64,000 bases of DNA from Castor canadensis (Eukaryota; Chordata; Mammalia; Rodentia; Castoridae). Location: contig NC_133390.1 of the NCBI RefSeq assembly GCF_047511655.1, forward strand, positions 159,089,583 through 159,153,582. The letters are read 5' to 3'. A program made the position numbers and the translations under genes. Below the pieces are notes generated by a model. The model worked only from the letters and a program-made list of their open reading frames with translations, was not told the origin of the DNA and did no database searches. This document shows positions 60,601-63,534 of this stretch, piece by piece (the first letter of the stretch is position 1; each line of letters starts with the position of its first letter).

Positions 60601-62768
60601 GGGTCTCGCAAACTATTTGCTCAGGGCTAGCTTCAAACTGTGACACTCCTGATCTTTGCTTCCTGAGTAGCGAGGATTGCAGGTGTGAGCCACTAGCACC
60701 CTGGCCCAAATGTGAGTTTTATCATCCCCTCCTTACCACACTGGGATTCTCACCAGACTGAGGTCTTGCCCAGCTGACATTAGTGACTGTCTGCTGCCCT
60801 CTCATGGCCACTGCAGGCCATGCTATCCTTTCTAGATTTTCCACACCTCTCCCACAGATCCCCGGCAGCAGAGAGGATTAAATGAAGTGCATGAGCATCC
60901 TGTCTTCCTCTGAGAGGTGGAAGCAGCAGACAGACTCTGTGGGAGGGTTATAAGACTAAGCCCAGGGAACAGTGTTGGGTTGTTGGGCCTGAGCCCTGGG
61001 CTGAGATCACTGTACTCAGAGGCATGTCCCTTTCTCCTCCCTTTCCCCAGGATCGATGGTTCTGGCGTCTGCGCAACAACAGGGTGCAGGAGGGCTACCC
61101 CATGCAGATCGAGCAGTTCTGGAAGGGCCTACCTGCCCGCATAGATGCTGCCTATGAAAGGGCTGATGGGAGATTTGTCTTCTTCAAAGGTAATGTAGTC
61201 TGTGCTGTGGGACCAGGGATAGTTCCTTGCCGTTTCTGGGATTTCATTTTTCCACATCTCAACCAGAAGAAGTGGGGTGGGAAGCAGATGCCCTCCAAGG
61301 GTTCTTCTAGCCTTAACAGAGATACTGACCTCTGATAGGACAGATCCTTGCAGGCAGGCAGTATACTATCTGCGGAAATCAAAATAGGAAGTTATTGTTG
61401 AGGATCAGTAAGTGCAAAGTTGGTGGGGTGAAAAGTTTCACCTGCATGAAGTAGAGGGTGGTAATTGAAGACCACCCAACACTGCATGGAAGGCCATTTT
61501 TTCAGTTCTGTGAGAGCCTAGAGGAAAGAGGTCACACAGCTGGAGAGGTCAGGGAGGGGAGAAGGAGCTAAGGTGCCCACCCTGGGCCCAGAACTGTGCT
61601 AGATTGTTTCCCACTGATTAGCTTGATTTGGCCAGACACAAGATGGGTAAGATACCAACACTACAAAGCAAGGAAAGCACTCAGGAGGACAGAACAGCAC
61701 GAGTGAAGGAGTTGTGGTAGAGCTGGTCAAAGGGCTTAGAAATCCACCTGACAGCCACCCAGACCCCACCTTGAAGAGCTGTGAAAAGTGGCTATGAGAA
61801 GATTTGTGCAAATGTTGAAGTCGTGGCTGCCAGGCCATAATGTGGTCTGGACCCATTAGGCCAATGCTGTAAATTTATTGCATGTTTCTGAGCAGCACAA
61901 AGCCATCGGGCAGATTGGCAATATCATAGCACAGAGTCAGGGAGGGCATTTCAGAGCTTGTTTCTGGGGTTGAGGAGAATGTCATCCATGAGGCCCAAAC
62001 CGAGGAGAAGCAGTACAGCTAGAAGTCAGGGGACAGCTACAAGAAGACTCAAGGCCTCATAAGTGATGTCAGACCTTCTTCTATGGACCACAGGAGGCAG
62101 GATGAGGTAACTTTCTATAGTGCAGATGAGAAGCTCTAGGAAGCTCTTGGAACTGCCAGGGGCCATGGGAGATCAATGTGGGAGATCCAAGGTGGGGCCC
62201 AGGTCCAGTATGAGAGTGGTTCAGAGTTAGGTGTCATTCATGGCGGCAAAAAGCAGTAGTATGTGAAATCACAGGAAAGACTAAAATCACCAGAGAGAAG
62301 AACAAGTCATGAAGGTGAGGAACAGAGCCTGGGAAGTCTGTGACTGGCTTCTGTCTTCTTGATCCCAAGATCTGCAGGAGCCAAGGGGCCAAGGGGACTG
62401 ACATTACAGCTCTATGTAGAAACATGAGCAAATGGCACTAGCTACAACTTCTAGCACTGAGTGGCTAGGGAAGACTGATCCTGGGACCCTTTTGTTCACA
62501 GGTGACAAGTACTGGGTGTTTAAAGAGGTGACAGTGGAACCTGGGTACCCCCACAGCCTGGGGGAACTAGGCAGCTGCCTGCCCCGTGAAGGCATTGACA
62601 CGGCTCTGCGCTGGGAACCTGTGGGCAAGACTTACTTTTTCAAAGGCGAGCGGTACTGGCGCTACAGTGAGGAGCGGAAGGCCACAGACCCTGGATACCC
62701 CAAGCCCATCACTGTGTGGAAAGGCATCCCACAGGCTCCCCAAGGGGCCTTCATCAGCAAGGAAGGAT
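21739..62768 (+). CDS. MMP24: MMP24 (MT5-MMP), exons 1-8 of the coding region, 3' end outside window
   Basis: Membrane-type matrix metalloproteinase 5, a zinc endopeptidase of the cell surface, known mainly from neurons; family substrates include proMMP2, cadherins and APP. The coding region joins 21739-21966, 41426-41574, 46386-46502, 49013-49317, 56773-56934, 59014-59228, 61051-61189 and 62502-62768. This gives 527 complete codons plus one base. All borders are GT-AG and the phases agree. Visible domains: signal peptide (about 24-51), propeptide with cysteine switch PRCGVPD (131-137), furin motif RRRRNKR (143-149), catalytic domain with [11 protein letters not shown] (276-286) and Met-turn M294, proline-rich hinge (322-371), hemopexin domain from C374. 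The human protein has about 645 residues, so roughly 118 residues (last blade, stalk, transmembrane helix, tail) are missing because the final exon is outside the window, not because the gene is broken. The match to remembered human MT5-MMP is near-identical through exons 2-8, which separates it from MMP14, 15 and 16. Confidence 0.98.
22129..22149 (+). promoter_or_regulatory. RE1/NRSE silencer motif (REST/NRSF binding site)
   Basis: The left half TTCAGCACC and right half GGACAG stand at canonical spacing. The first 17 bases satisfy the published degenerate consensus NTYAGMRCCNNRGMSAG at every position; against the classic 21-bp element I count 18 matches. It lies 163 bp into intron 1, inside the GC-rich island. 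REST represses neuronal genes in non-neuronal cells, and MT5-MMP is mainly neural, so a functional site is plausible. Binding itself is inferred. Confidence 0.8.
22636..22850 (-). mobile_element. MIR SINE in intron 1
   Basis: Reversed MIR is clear: TATCTCATTTTATCCTCAGA, CCCCATTTTGCAGATAAGG, AACTTGCCCAAGGTCACACA. Confidence 0.92.
22851..24469. other. Intron 1 stretch, no gene seen; MIR-like at 23385-23570
   Basis: Mostly unassigned sequence. 23385-23570 carries + strand MIR-like text (TCTGTGACCTTGAGCCATTT). The frame at about 23605-23956 has no recognisable product. Confidence 0.45.
24470..24840 (+). mobile_element. L2 relic in intron 1
   Basis: CTCACACTCTGCCTTTCCAGG and AACTCTACCTAACTTCTCTAG resemble L2 3' text. 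Weakly preserved. Confidence 0.45.
24841..25260. other. Intron 1 stretch, no gene seen
   Basis: No family recognised on either strand. Confidence 0.45.
25261..25461 (-). mobile_element. Dimeric B1-like + ID-like SINE
   Basis: Reversed ID part (GGTTTGAACTCAGAGCC), then reversed B1 part (CTGAGTAGCTAGGATTACAGG). Confidence 0.9.
25764..25803. repeat. (TG)n microsatellite in intron 1
   Basis: Near-perfect TG run, one TATG interruption. Confidence 0.95.
25804..26224. other. Intron 1 stretch, no gene seen
   Basis: No family recognised. Confidence 0.45.
26225..26450 (-). mobile_element. MIR SINE
   Basis: TTATTTTATAGATGAGTAAAC, then GAAGTAACTTCCTCATGAG: reversed MIR. Confidence 0.75.
26573..26695 (+). 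mobile_element. B1-like SINE
   Basis: GCCTATAATCTGGGCATTCAG, CAGGCCAGCCTGAAATATAT, then CAACAACAAAAAC. Confidence 0.85.
26988..27077 (+). mobile_element. ID-like SINE
   Basis: GGTGTGGCTCAAGTGGTAAAG, B box GAATTCAAACCTC, A-tail. Confidence 0.9.
27078..27440 (-). mobile_element. L2 relic
   Basis: Reversed L2 text: GAGGGAAAACACAAACCATG, then TACTGAGCAGAGAAGTGACC. Confidence 0.6.
27549..27645 (-). mobile_element. ID-like SINE, diverged
   Basis: A T-rich start, then GTGGTGCTGCTGTTGGAACC and AGCCAGGCACTGTACC. Confidence 0.7.
27777..27835. repeat. AT-rich simple repeat
   Basis: TATATAATATGTACATACAT-type sequence. Confidence 0.8.
27925..28035 (-). mobile_element. B1-like SINE
   Basis: TTGAGGCAGGGTCTCACTGTG, then AAGTGCTGGAATTATAGGTG. 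Confidence 0.88.
28330..28670 (+). mobile_element. L2 relic
   Basis: CAGCTGAGATGTCATATTCTC and GGCAGTAAGCTCCATGAAGA fit the L2 3' end. Confidence 0.6.
28671..29240. other. Intron 1 stretch with faint L2/MIR-like text
   Basis: 28960-29030 resembles reversed L2, and 29050-29140 has MIR-like text ending AAACTGAGGCCTGACC. Nothing coding assigned. Confidence 0.4.
29254..29616 (+). CDS. Unexplained 120-codon ORF in MMP24 intron 1 (hypothetical small membrane protein)
   Basis: I do not recognise this frame. From an ATG at 29254 it runs to TAG at 29614. About residues 31-50 form a hydrophobic segment ([20 protein letters not shown]) that could span a membrane once; a basic and amphipathic C-terminal part follows, with a charged end ([11 protein letters not shown]). 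It lies in sequence free of recognised repeats, between MIR-like text and a MIR. A pyrimidine-containing CAG at 29286-29288 could act as a splice acceptor, so the true unit might be an exon beginning there, not an ATG-initiated gene. The ATG context is weak, there is no promoter or poly-A evidence, and a frame of this length may arise by chance. A decayed retrocopy of an unknown gene is also possible. Confidence 0.3.
   Translation: MRAWPHSCLWTEASPELENWDIPVLTQNLKLATFLGLVIVWLVMASWEWAKDIVQRSAREFPIVHLPPTEEPMAANRQCCTIKVFVKKLNWALWAILRALFRLAESEEEIKKHHLEATQS
29640..29790 (+). mobile_element. MIR SINE
   Basis: TTCTGTGATTTTGAGTAAGTC and CCTTGAGTTTTATTTTTCTC: MIR core in + orientation. Confidence 0.75.
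29791..30059. other. Intron 1 stretch, no gene seen
   Basis: No family recognised. Confidence 0.4.
30060..30152. repeat. Polypyrimidine (TTTC/CTTC/CCTC)n tract
   Basis: A pure C/T run on +, expanded at the reversed tail of the adjoining SINE. Confidence 0.92.
30153..30223 (-). mobile_element. ID-like SINE
   Basis: GGGGCTGGGGTTTGAACTCAG, then GCAGGTGCTATACCACTC. Confidence 0.88.
30326..30408 (+). mobile_element. ID-like SINE inside the MLT1 LTR
   Basis: GAGTTCAAACCCCAGTACTGC B-box end, then a GATATA-type tail expanded to 30470. Confidence 0.8.
30405..30470. repeat. (GATATA)n-type simple repeat
   Basis: ATATAGATATAGATATACC and reversed ATATCTATATCTATATA text forming a near-palindromic AT block. 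Confidence 0.8.
30472..30555 (+). mobile_element. ID-like SINE, older type, inside the MLT1 LTR
   Basis: TTAGTGGTAGAGTGTTTGCC, B box GGGTTCAATTCCC. Confidence 0.8.
30672..30783 (-). mobile_element. ID-like SINE inside the MLT1 LTR
   Basis: A (TTTC)n start, then TTGGTGGTACTGTGG and GCAGGTGCTCTACTTATTGAG. Confidence 0.8.
31083..31469. other. Intron 1 stretch, no gene seen
   Basis: 31090-31200 is faintly MIR-like. Otherwise unassigned. Confidence 0.4.
31480..32112 (-). mobile_element. 5'-truncated L1 insertion with target duplication
   Basis: The reversed poly-A tail is at 31480-31486, the C-rich 3' UTR follows, and the ORF2 end occupies 31840-32112. TCAGACCACT (31470-31479) and TCAGGCCACT (32113-32122) form a 10-bp target duplication with one mismatch. 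About 310 bp are nearly identical to 1-310 of the window. Confidence 0.88.
32123..32344. other. Intron 1 stretch, no gene seen
   Basis: Unassigned single-copy-looking sequence. Confidence 0.4.
32345..32625 (-). mobile_element. L2 relic
   Basis: GGGTTACAATGATAAGAAGG and AGAAAGGTTTCCCCAGAGG are reversed L2 text. Confidence 0.6.
32690..33001 (+). mobile_element. L2 relic, 3' end
   Basis: CTTGCTCAAATGTCAGAAAC, then the terminal CAATAAATATTTATTGAATG and a (GAAT)n end. Confidence 0.8.
33002..33287. other. Intron 1 stretch, no gene seen
   Basis: L2-like text may continue to about 33130 (GGAGGAGTCATGGGTCATA). No gene. Confidence 0.4.
33288..33429 (+). mobile_element. MIR SINE, part left of the solo LTR
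   Basis: GCTTTGTGGCTCTGGGTAATC, then TTCAATTTCCTCATCTGCAA and ACCTCATGAGGTTGTTGCA. It is cut at 33429 by the LTR and resumes at 34468. Confidence 0.88.
33430..34467 (+). mobile_element. Solo LTR, ERV2/IAP-like, with long CTTTTG-rich R region
   Basis: TGTGGAG to CCTCCA, 1038 bp, flanked by a perfect 6-bp duplication AGTACA (33424-33429 and 34468-34473), as expected for class II elements. A TATA box (TTTATAAAAGACC) is near 33640. A repeated GCTTTTG/CTTTTGC block follows at 33670-33770, then purine-rich repeats (AAGCTAAGC, GACTTTAAGA) and an AATAAAG near 34258. It splits a MIR cleanly, which confirms the borders. Confidence 0.88.
34468..34520 (+). mobile_element. MIR SINE, part right of the solo LTR
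   Basis: AGTACACAGTAGGCACTCTA continues the MIR 3' end from 33429. Confidence 0.8.
34528..34688 (-). mobile_element. ID-like SINE with expanded polypyrimidine tail
   Basis: (TTTC/CTTC/CCCT)n to about 34612, then GTATTAGGGTGGAATCCAGAG and AAGCACTCTACCACTGAATC. Confidence 0.85.
34690..35262 (-). mobile_element. L1 fragment: 3' UTR and ORF2 end
   Basis: 3'-UTR text at 34690-34940, then reversed ORF2 C-terminal text at about 34960-35262 (short landmark [17 protein letters not shown]). A (TA)n expansion at 35130-35160 interrupts it. It is a different, older subfamily than 31480-32112. Confidence 0.8.
35290..35572 (+). mobile_element. Composite B1-like + B1-like + ID-like SINE
   Basis: ATAATCCCAGCTATGTGGGAA, a GGAGGCAGGAAAACTGAGG second unit, and an ID-like end with GAGTTCAATCCCC. 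Confidence 0.8.
35573..36814. other. Intron 1 stretch, no gene seen
   Basis: C/T-rich on +, with frames up to 131 codons at 35561-35956 and 114 codons at 35960-36304 (minus) that show no recognisable product and biased composition. Possibly an old LINE; not assignable by eye. Confidence 0.4.
36815..37157 (-). mobile_element. L2 relic, left part
   Basis: TTCATTCATTCATTCATG, then GCCAGACACTGTGCTAAATG and CCCCAGGAACTCAACCTAG: reversed L2 3' end. The second half overlaps the duplicated segment at 37054. Confidence 0.65.
37054..37295. repeat. Local duplication, copy A (SINE-occupied)
   Basis: It shares with 38281-38410 the text TTAGAGAACTAATAGAG, TTTTGCAATGGTTTGAGGCA and GGCTTTTAAGGAGGA. Copy A carries an ID-like SINE; copy B does not. 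Confidence 0.8.
37158..37261 (-). mobile_element. ID-like SINE inserted in duplication copy A
   Basis: Flanked by TAAAATAT (37150-37157 and 37262-37269). Contains GTACTGGGAGTTGAACCTAGG and CACTGTATCACTTGAGCCAC. Confidence 0.88.
37296..37600 (-). mobile_element. L2 relic, continued
   Basis: AATCCCTGAAGAATGAGTAGG and GCAGCAGAAAGACCCTGG: reversed L2. Confidence 0.55.
37658..37750 (-). mobile_element. ID-like SINE with perfect 15-bp target duplication
   Basis: TACAGGCTGTGATTT is at 37643-37657 and again at 37751-37765. The body has GTGCTGGGGTTTGAACTCAGG. A recent insertion. Confidence 0.93.
37766..38280. other. Intron 1 stretch, no gene seen
   Basis: No family recognised. Poly-A run at 38188-38199. 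Confidence 0.4.
38281..38410. repeat. Local duplication, copy B (empty site)
   Basis: It matches copy A at 37054-37295 but has an uninterrupted TTAAAATATG where copy A has the SINE. Confidence 0.8.
38411..39344. other. Intron 1 stretch, no gene seen
   Basis: 38930-39030 is faintly MIR-like (minus). The 71-codon frame at 38392-38607 begins inside the duplicated segment and has no recognisable product. Confidence 0.4.
39345..39765 (+). mobile_element. L2 relic, 3' end
   Basis: CCACCTGGAAGTCTCTGCATG and a worn terminal TCAATAATTTTTATTGAATG. Confidence 0.65.
39770..39960 (-). mobile_element. L2 relic, reversed
   Basis: CCAGCATTGTCCTTGGTTTTG and TCCTTTGAGGAGCTGAATCTG. Confidence 0.5.
39961..40507. 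other. Intron 1 stretch, no gene seen
   Basis: AT-rich; no family recognised. Confidence 0.4.
40508..40594 (+). mobile_element. ID-like SINE
   Basis: GATGTGGCTCAAGTGGTAGAG, B box GAGTTCAAACCCC. Confidence 0.9.
40595..41425. other. End of intron 1, no gene seen
   Basis: AT-rich at 40850-40935. The last bases give the exon 2 acceptor with pyrimidine tract TCTTTCACATGTCTTTCAG. Confidence 0.5.
41426..41574 (+). CDS. MMP24: MMP24 exon 2: propeptide
   Basis: This exon encodes residues 77-125 and two bases of codon 126. It begins [11 protein letters not shown], the conserved first helix of the MMP prodomain (peptidoglycan-binding-like fold), and ends GVLDQTTIE with the last codon split GA|G. The acceptor is TTTCAG|AA and the donor GA|GTAAGA, exit phase 2. 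The prodomain keeps the enzyme latent until furin removes it. An identical reading continues across the 19.5-kb intron 1 from exon 1, so the long intron is genuine and not an assembly break. Confidence 0.97.
41725..41850 (+). mobile_element. MIR SINE in intron 2
   Basis: CCCAGCTCTACCATTAATTTG, then TGCGTGACTTTGGAGACAAG. Confidence 0.75.
41950..42250 (-). mobile_element. L2 relic in intron 2
   Basis: CAAATACTTGCTGAGTGCCTG and CAGAGGCTCACTGTGTACTG are reversed L2 text. Confidence 0.5.
42251..43320. other. Intron 2 stretch, no gene seen
   Basis: G/A-rich part at 42380-42490. Short overlapping frames near 43000-43290 show no recognisable product. Confidence 0.4.
43325..43450 (+). mobile_element. 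MIR SINE
   Basis: CAGCTCTGTGACCTTGGACAA core. Confidence 0.7.
43545..43620 (-). mobile_element. L2 relic
   Basis: TTATTCATTCACTTATTCATTC, then CTTGTGCTGAACACTGAG. Confidence 0.6.
43685..43868 (+). mobile_element. MIR SINE
   Basis: CTCTGTAAAATGGGGATAATA and CTTCATAGTTGTTTTAAGAG. Confidence 0.78.
43869..44170. promoter_or_regulatory. Candidate intronic regulatory element (repeat-free, motif-rich)
   Basis: It is free of recognised repeats and carries several transcription-factor-like sequences: TTCCCGCC (E2F-type, about 43967), CAGCTG E-box (about 44033) and TGAGGTCA (nuclear-receptor half-site type, about 44044). An 88-codon frame at 43870-44136 has no known product. Function is a guess. Confidence 0.25.
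44171..44446. other. Intron 2 stretch, no gene seen
   Basis: No family recognised. Confidence 0.4.
44447..45096 (-). mobile_element. Cluster of reversed ID-like and B1-like SINE units
   Basis: Units in order on +: ID-like 44455-44545, B1-like 44548-44670, B1-like 44674-44773, ID-like 44775-44862, B1-like 44863-44980, B1-like 44983-45095. All are in minus orientation, which suggests repeated insertion into SINE tails or a trimer-like family. Frames here are SINE-derived. Confidence 0.85.
45177..45690 (-). mobile_element. L2 relic, about 0.5 kb
   Basis: ATTCATTTATTCAGTCAACAA, GTCAGGTACTGTGCCAGCC, then GGGCTAGATCATGTGGGGCC. A G-run is at 45392-45401. Confidence 0.75.
45830..45909 (+). mobile_element. 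MLT1-type LTR fragment
   Basis: GCTCTATTGCTGCATAATCTA and GGCAGTTTAAAACAACAAAC. Confidence 0.55.
45910..46090. mobile_element. Short MER2-like (Tc1/mariner-type) non-autonomous DNA transposon
   Basis: The left end CGGTTGAGTATCCCTATTCC and right end TTTTGGGTAAAAGCTATTCAA are imperfect inverted repeats of the MER2-type terminus. The interior is internally deleted. TA precedes the left end. Confidence 0.6.
46229..46266. repeat. Perfect 14-bp inverted repeat with 10-nt loop, 120 bp before exon 3
   Basis: Arms TGGCTATTATGGCC (46229-46242) and GGCCATAATAGCCA (46253-46266) are exact reverse complements. In the pre-mRNA they would form a stable hairpin in intron 2. Confidence 0.9.
46351..46372 (+). 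repeat. TG-rich tract upstream of exon 3 acceptor
   Basis: GTGTGTGTGTTTGTGTGTGT lies 14 bases before the exon 3 border. UG repeats are known binding sites for TDP-43 and CELF proteins. Confidence 0.85.
46386..46502 (+). CDS. MMP24: MMP24 exon 3: cysteine switch and furin cleavage site
   Basis: This exon encodes residues 127-164 and parts of codons 126 and 165. The cysteine switch PRCGVPD occupies 131-137; C133 ligates the catalytic zinc in the latent enzyme. RRRRNKR (143-149) is a strong proprotein-convertase site, giving a mature N-terminus at Y150. The acceptor (GCCCAG) is preceded by a TG-rich tract at about 46351-46372. The donor is AG|GTGCAT. At 117 bp, with phase 2 on both sides, the exon is symmetric: skipping it would keep the frame while deleting both the switch and the furin site. 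Confidence 0.97.
46547..46569. repeat. Poly-T run in intron 3
   Basis: About 20 T residues, starting 45 bases after exon 3. Confidence 0.9.
46570..47374. other. Intron 3 stretch, no gene seen
   Basis: No family recognised. Confidence 0.4.
47375..47530 (+). mobile_element. MIR SINE
   Basis: TTCTGGCCTTAACTTCTATTA, then TCTTATTTATGGAATGAGTAG. Confidence 0.55.
47676..47870 (-). mobile_element. Dimeric B1-like + ID-like SINE
   Basis: Reversed ID part GTGCTGGGGTTTGAACTCAGG, then the B1 part CCTAAGTAGCTAGGATTATAG. Confidence 0.9.
47900..48245 (-). mobile_element. Composite reversed SINE (ID-like plus B1-like units)
   Basis: TGAGGTTTAAACTCAGGGCC, then repeated B1-like units (TTTGTCCAGGGCTGGCCTGG; ACCTGGCTGGCCTTGAACTA). 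The 125-codon frame here is SINE-derived. Confidence 0.8.
48273..48600 (+). mobile_element. Trimeric SINE: B1-like, B1-like, ID-like
   Basis: AATGTAATCCTAGCTGCTTAG, TGCCTGTTATCCCAACTATG, then GGCTCAAGTGGTAGAGTGCC with an A-rich end. Confidence 0.88.
48603..48677 (+). mobile_element. ID-like SINE
   Basis: GGTATGGTTCAAGTGATAGAG, B box GAGTTCAGCTCCC. Confidence 0.85.
48678..49012. other. End of intron 3
   Basis: No gene. The acceptor tract TCCTCCCCTCTCTTGCCAG precedes exon 4. Confidence 0.5.
49013..49317 (+). CDS. MMP24: MMP24 exon 4: N-terminal half of catalytic domain
   Basis: This exon encodes residues 166-266 and parts of codons 165 and 267. It carries the start of the catalytic domain (IHNYTPK), the MT-loop region typical of membrane-type MMPs (about 201-213, [13 protein letters not shown]), and the structural zinc and calcium site: H223, D225, H238 and H251 are the expected structural-zinc ligands. 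The acceptor is TTGCCAG|C and the donor G|GTAAGG, exit phase 1. No lesion is seen. Confidence 0.97.
49318..49739. other. Start of intron 4, no gene seen
   Basis: The reading frame from exon 4 stays open for about 16 codons into the intron; the GTAAGG donor marks the real end. Confidence 0.5.
49740..50030. mobile_element. MIR SINEs, one reversed and one forward
   Basis: 49740-49925 is reversed (TAAATAGCATAGCTGGTAATT); 49930-50030 is forward (TAAAACAATGGGCTGGATTGG). Confidence 0.55.
50270..50400 (-). mobile_element. MIR SINE
   Basis: ATCATCCCTATGTTACACAT, then TTAAGTAACCTGTCTAAGGG. Confidence 0.6.
50420..50760. mobile_element. MER5-like hAT DNA transposon relic hosting the SINE
   Basis: TCTCAAACTGCAGAACACAA and AATGCAGATTCCAAGCCTCC are typical of MER5-type sequence. 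Worn. Confidence 0.4.
50489..50667 (+). mobile_element. Dimeric SINE with imperfect target duplication
   Basis: The body has GTGATCCCAGCTACTCAAGAG and the linker TTCACAAAAAGGG. The flank AAGAACGCAAATTCCAAGCC (about 50475) recurs as AAGAATGCAGATTCCAAGCC (about 50665). Confidence 0.88.
50960..51860. other. Intron 4 stretch, no gene seen
   Basis: No repeat family recognised. Short frames have no known product. Confidence 0.4.
51865..52720 (+). mobile_element. Old L1M-like 3'-region fragment, split by a SINE composite
   Basis: 51865-52010 (TTTCATTATGGAAAATTTCAA) and 52445-52720 (TTGCTTGAATCAGGATGTAAG) read as one element around the SINE block at 52015-52445. Subfamily uncertain. Confidence 0.5.
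52015..52445 (-). mobile_element. Composite reversed SINE (ID-like plus B1-like units)
   Basis: GCAGTACTGGGGTTTTGAAGG, GTGGTCTACCACTTGAGCC, then B1-like units ending TAGGATTACAGATGTGAGCC. Confidence 0.85.
52900..53015 (+). mobile_element. MER5-like fragment
   Basis: CCTCCTGGATCAGAATCCCCC, then TCTTAAGAATCACTGG. Confidence 0.45.
53338..53533 (-). mobile_element. Dimeric B1-like + ID-like SINE
   Basis: T-run, GTGTTTGAACTCAGGGCCTA, then CTGAGTACTGGGATTACAGG. Confidence 0.92.
53677..53766 (-). mobile_element. ID-like SINE with near-perfect target duplication
   Basis: GGGTTCTACTTCAGA before (about 53658) and GGGTTCTACTTGAGA after (about 53770). The body has GGGGTTTGAACTCAGGGCC. Confidence 0.92.
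53767..54239. other. Intron 4 stretch, no gene seen; part may be reversed L2
   Basis: 54030-54110 (GAGTATTCCAGGTGGAGGGG) fits reversed L2 text. Confidence 0.4.
54240..54420 (-). mobile_element. MIR SINE
   Basis: CTTGTCTCATTAATCTTCACC, then CAGTTTACAGAGGAAGAG. Confidence 0.65.
54421..56039. other. Intron 4 stretch, no gene seen
   Basis: Repeat-poor sequence of moderate GC content. Several 60-100-codon frames on both strands show no family. It is the largest repeat-free part of the gene, so regulatory content is possible. Confidence 0.4.
56040..56660 (+). mobile_element. L2 relic, 3' end
   Basis: CAGCATTCCCTCTGCCAGGAA, then GAAACTCAACTTAAGCTTAA and GGAAGGCAAGGATTATGTCTG. Confidence 0.65.
56773..56934 (+). 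CDS. MMP24: MMP24 exon 5: catalytic zinc site
   Basis: This exon encodes residues 268-320 and parts of codons 267 and 321. [11 protein letters not shown] (276-286) is the metzincin HExxHxxGxxH motif: H276, H280 and H286 bind zinc and E277 is the general base. The Met-turn follows at S291-A-I-M294. The acceptor is CCATAG|GG and the donor G|GTACGT. The exon is 162 bp with phase 1 on both sides, so in-frame skipping would give a protein lacking the active site. It ends GIQKIYG, the end of the catalytic domain. Confidence 0.97.
57384..57634 (+). mobile_element. Dimeric SINE whose tail became a (CA)n microsatellite
   Basis: A 15-bp target duplication AAGATATGAAAGCCC is at 57369-57383 and 57635-57649. 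The body runs from GGCACCAGTGGCTCATGCCTG to GGCTCAAGTGGTAGAGTGCC; (CA)n covers 57594-57632. Confidence 0.92.
57650..58029. other. Intron 5 stretch, no gene seen
   Basis: No family recognised. Confidence 0.4.
58030..58255. mobile_element. Ancient MER-type DNA transposon relic
   Basis: CAATTGCTCAATAGCCATATG, then GGCTACTGTATTGACAGTAC, text shared by a common mammalian hAT-type element. Family name not certain. Confidence 0.5.
58297..58475. mobile_element. MER5A-like DNA transposon, nearly full length
   Basis: GTGATTCTCAACTTGACTGTC at one end and CAAGTTGAGAGGCACTC at the other, with GGAATCACCTTAAGATTCC inside: a MER5-type element with terminal inverted repeats. Confidence 0.7.
58625..58785. 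mobile_element. MER5A-like DNA transposon, second copy
   Basis: CATCAGAATCACCTGAGACC, then AATGCAGAAACTCAGGCCCC and CATTTTATCAGCATTCTTAG. Confidence 0.65.
59014..59228 (+). CDS. MMP24: MMP24 exon 6: hinge and first hemopexin strand
   Basis: This exon encodes residues 322-392 and the end of codon 321. A proline- and arginine-rich linker (322-371) joins the catalytic domain to the hemopexin propeller. C374 (NICDG) is the first hemopexin cysteine; its disulfide partner should lie in the last blade, encoded outside the window. The exon ends GEMFVFK in phase 0, donor AAG|GTAGGG. The linker departs from remembered human sequence at only a couple of positions (for example Q357 and A369), which fits a rodent orthologue. 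Confidence 0.96.
59229..60498. other. Intron 6, first part; MIR-like at 59465-59600
   Basis: The MIR-like part shows GCCTCTGACCTTGAGAAGTC. The 102-codon frame at 59888-60196 has no recognisable product. Confidence 0.45.
60499..60709 (-). mobile_element. Dimeric B1-like + ID-like SINE in intron 6
   Basis: GAGTTTGAACTCAGGACCTC, then CTGAGTAGCGAGGATTGCAGG. Confidence 0.9.
61051..61189 (+). CDS. MMP24: MMP24 exon 7: hemopexin blade 1-2
   Basis: This exon encodes residues 393-438 and one base of codon 439. It starts [10 protein letters not shown] and ends RFVFFKG, the alternating hydrophobic and basic pattern of hemopexin repeats. The acceptor is CCCCAG|GAT and the donor G|GTAATG. The propeller mediates homodimerisation and substrate contact in MT-MMPs. 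At 139 bp this exon is not symmetric, so skipping it would shift the frame. Confidence 0.96.
61190..62501. other. Intron 7, no gene seen
   Basis: No clear SINE. Parts near 61590-61720 and 62040-62200 faintly recall reversed L2. Acceptor TTTTGTTCACAG before exon 8. Confidence 0.45.
62502..62768 (+). CDS. MMP24: MMP24 exon 8: hemopexin blades 2-3
   Basis: This exon encodes residues 440-527 and one base of codon 528. It begins DKYWVFKE and contains [10 protein letters not shown] and [14 protein letters not shown], typical hemopexin repeats, ending AFISKEG. The acceptor is TTCACAG|GT and the donor T|GTAAGT, exit phase 1. The next exon (YTYFYKG-type blade, stalk, transmembrane helix and cytoplasmic tail) was looked for in 62769-64000 and is not there. 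Confidence 0.96.
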
Positions 62769-63264
62769 GTAAGTAAGGGCCAACCTGAGGCAGGGTGGGG
62801 AGCTGATTTTGTGTGGTTCTCCTTAGGGCCCCAGACATACTTTCAAGGTACCCAAGTTAGAAAAGTGCGACCTGGTAGCAGACAACTGCTCCCTATGGCA
62901 CTTATTCAAGTTTTCATCTTCAGGAATGATAAACAATTGACTGACTTCATTCCTTCAGACAGTATTTCTCAATATTCCTCAGGTATTCTCTAAGGGCTTC
63001 TCAGTGGTCAGATGTGAAAAGTAATGATGGGTAAGGGGTTGCTCAAAGGTACTTATTTACAGGGTTAAGGGCAGGGAGCAGGAGAGAGAAGTTTTTTGAA
63101 ATTTGTAAGACATTTCTTAAGCTCTTTCTAGAGGCCAGGCTGCCAAACACCCACCATGGTTGCCATCAAGCACTCACAGCCTGTCTCCCCACCAGACTAG
63201 GAGCTTCTCAATAGGAGGGGTCAGATCTTGCCAGGTGCAGAGCAGGCATCCAGGACTGTCTGTT
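62769..63264. other. Start of intron 8, no gene seen
   Basis: The next MMP24 exon was searched for and not found. Confidence 0.5.
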
Positions 63265-63520
63265 GATCTGGTCAAACACAAACTCTGGAGCCAGACAGGC
63301 TGAGTTCATAGACCACCTCTACTGCTTTCCATGAATTTGGGCAAATCATTTGTTTCTCAGTCTCTTCATCTATAAAATGGGAATAATAATGGCATTTATC
63401 TTGATATAATGGCTTTGTGAGGATTAAATAAATTACATACAGCACTCAGCATAATGCCTCTCACATGTCTATGCTATGTAACTTTTAGCTGCTATCATCA
63501 TCATCATCTTGTTAGTATGT
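63265..63520 (+). mobile_element. MIR SINE in intron 8
   Basis: AACTCTGGAGCCAGACAGGC, TCTCTTCATCTATAAAATGGG and TGTGAGGATTAAATAAATTAC: clear MIR, followed by (CAT)n. Confidence 0.92.
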
Positions 63521-63534
63521 TTCAGTTTATGTAA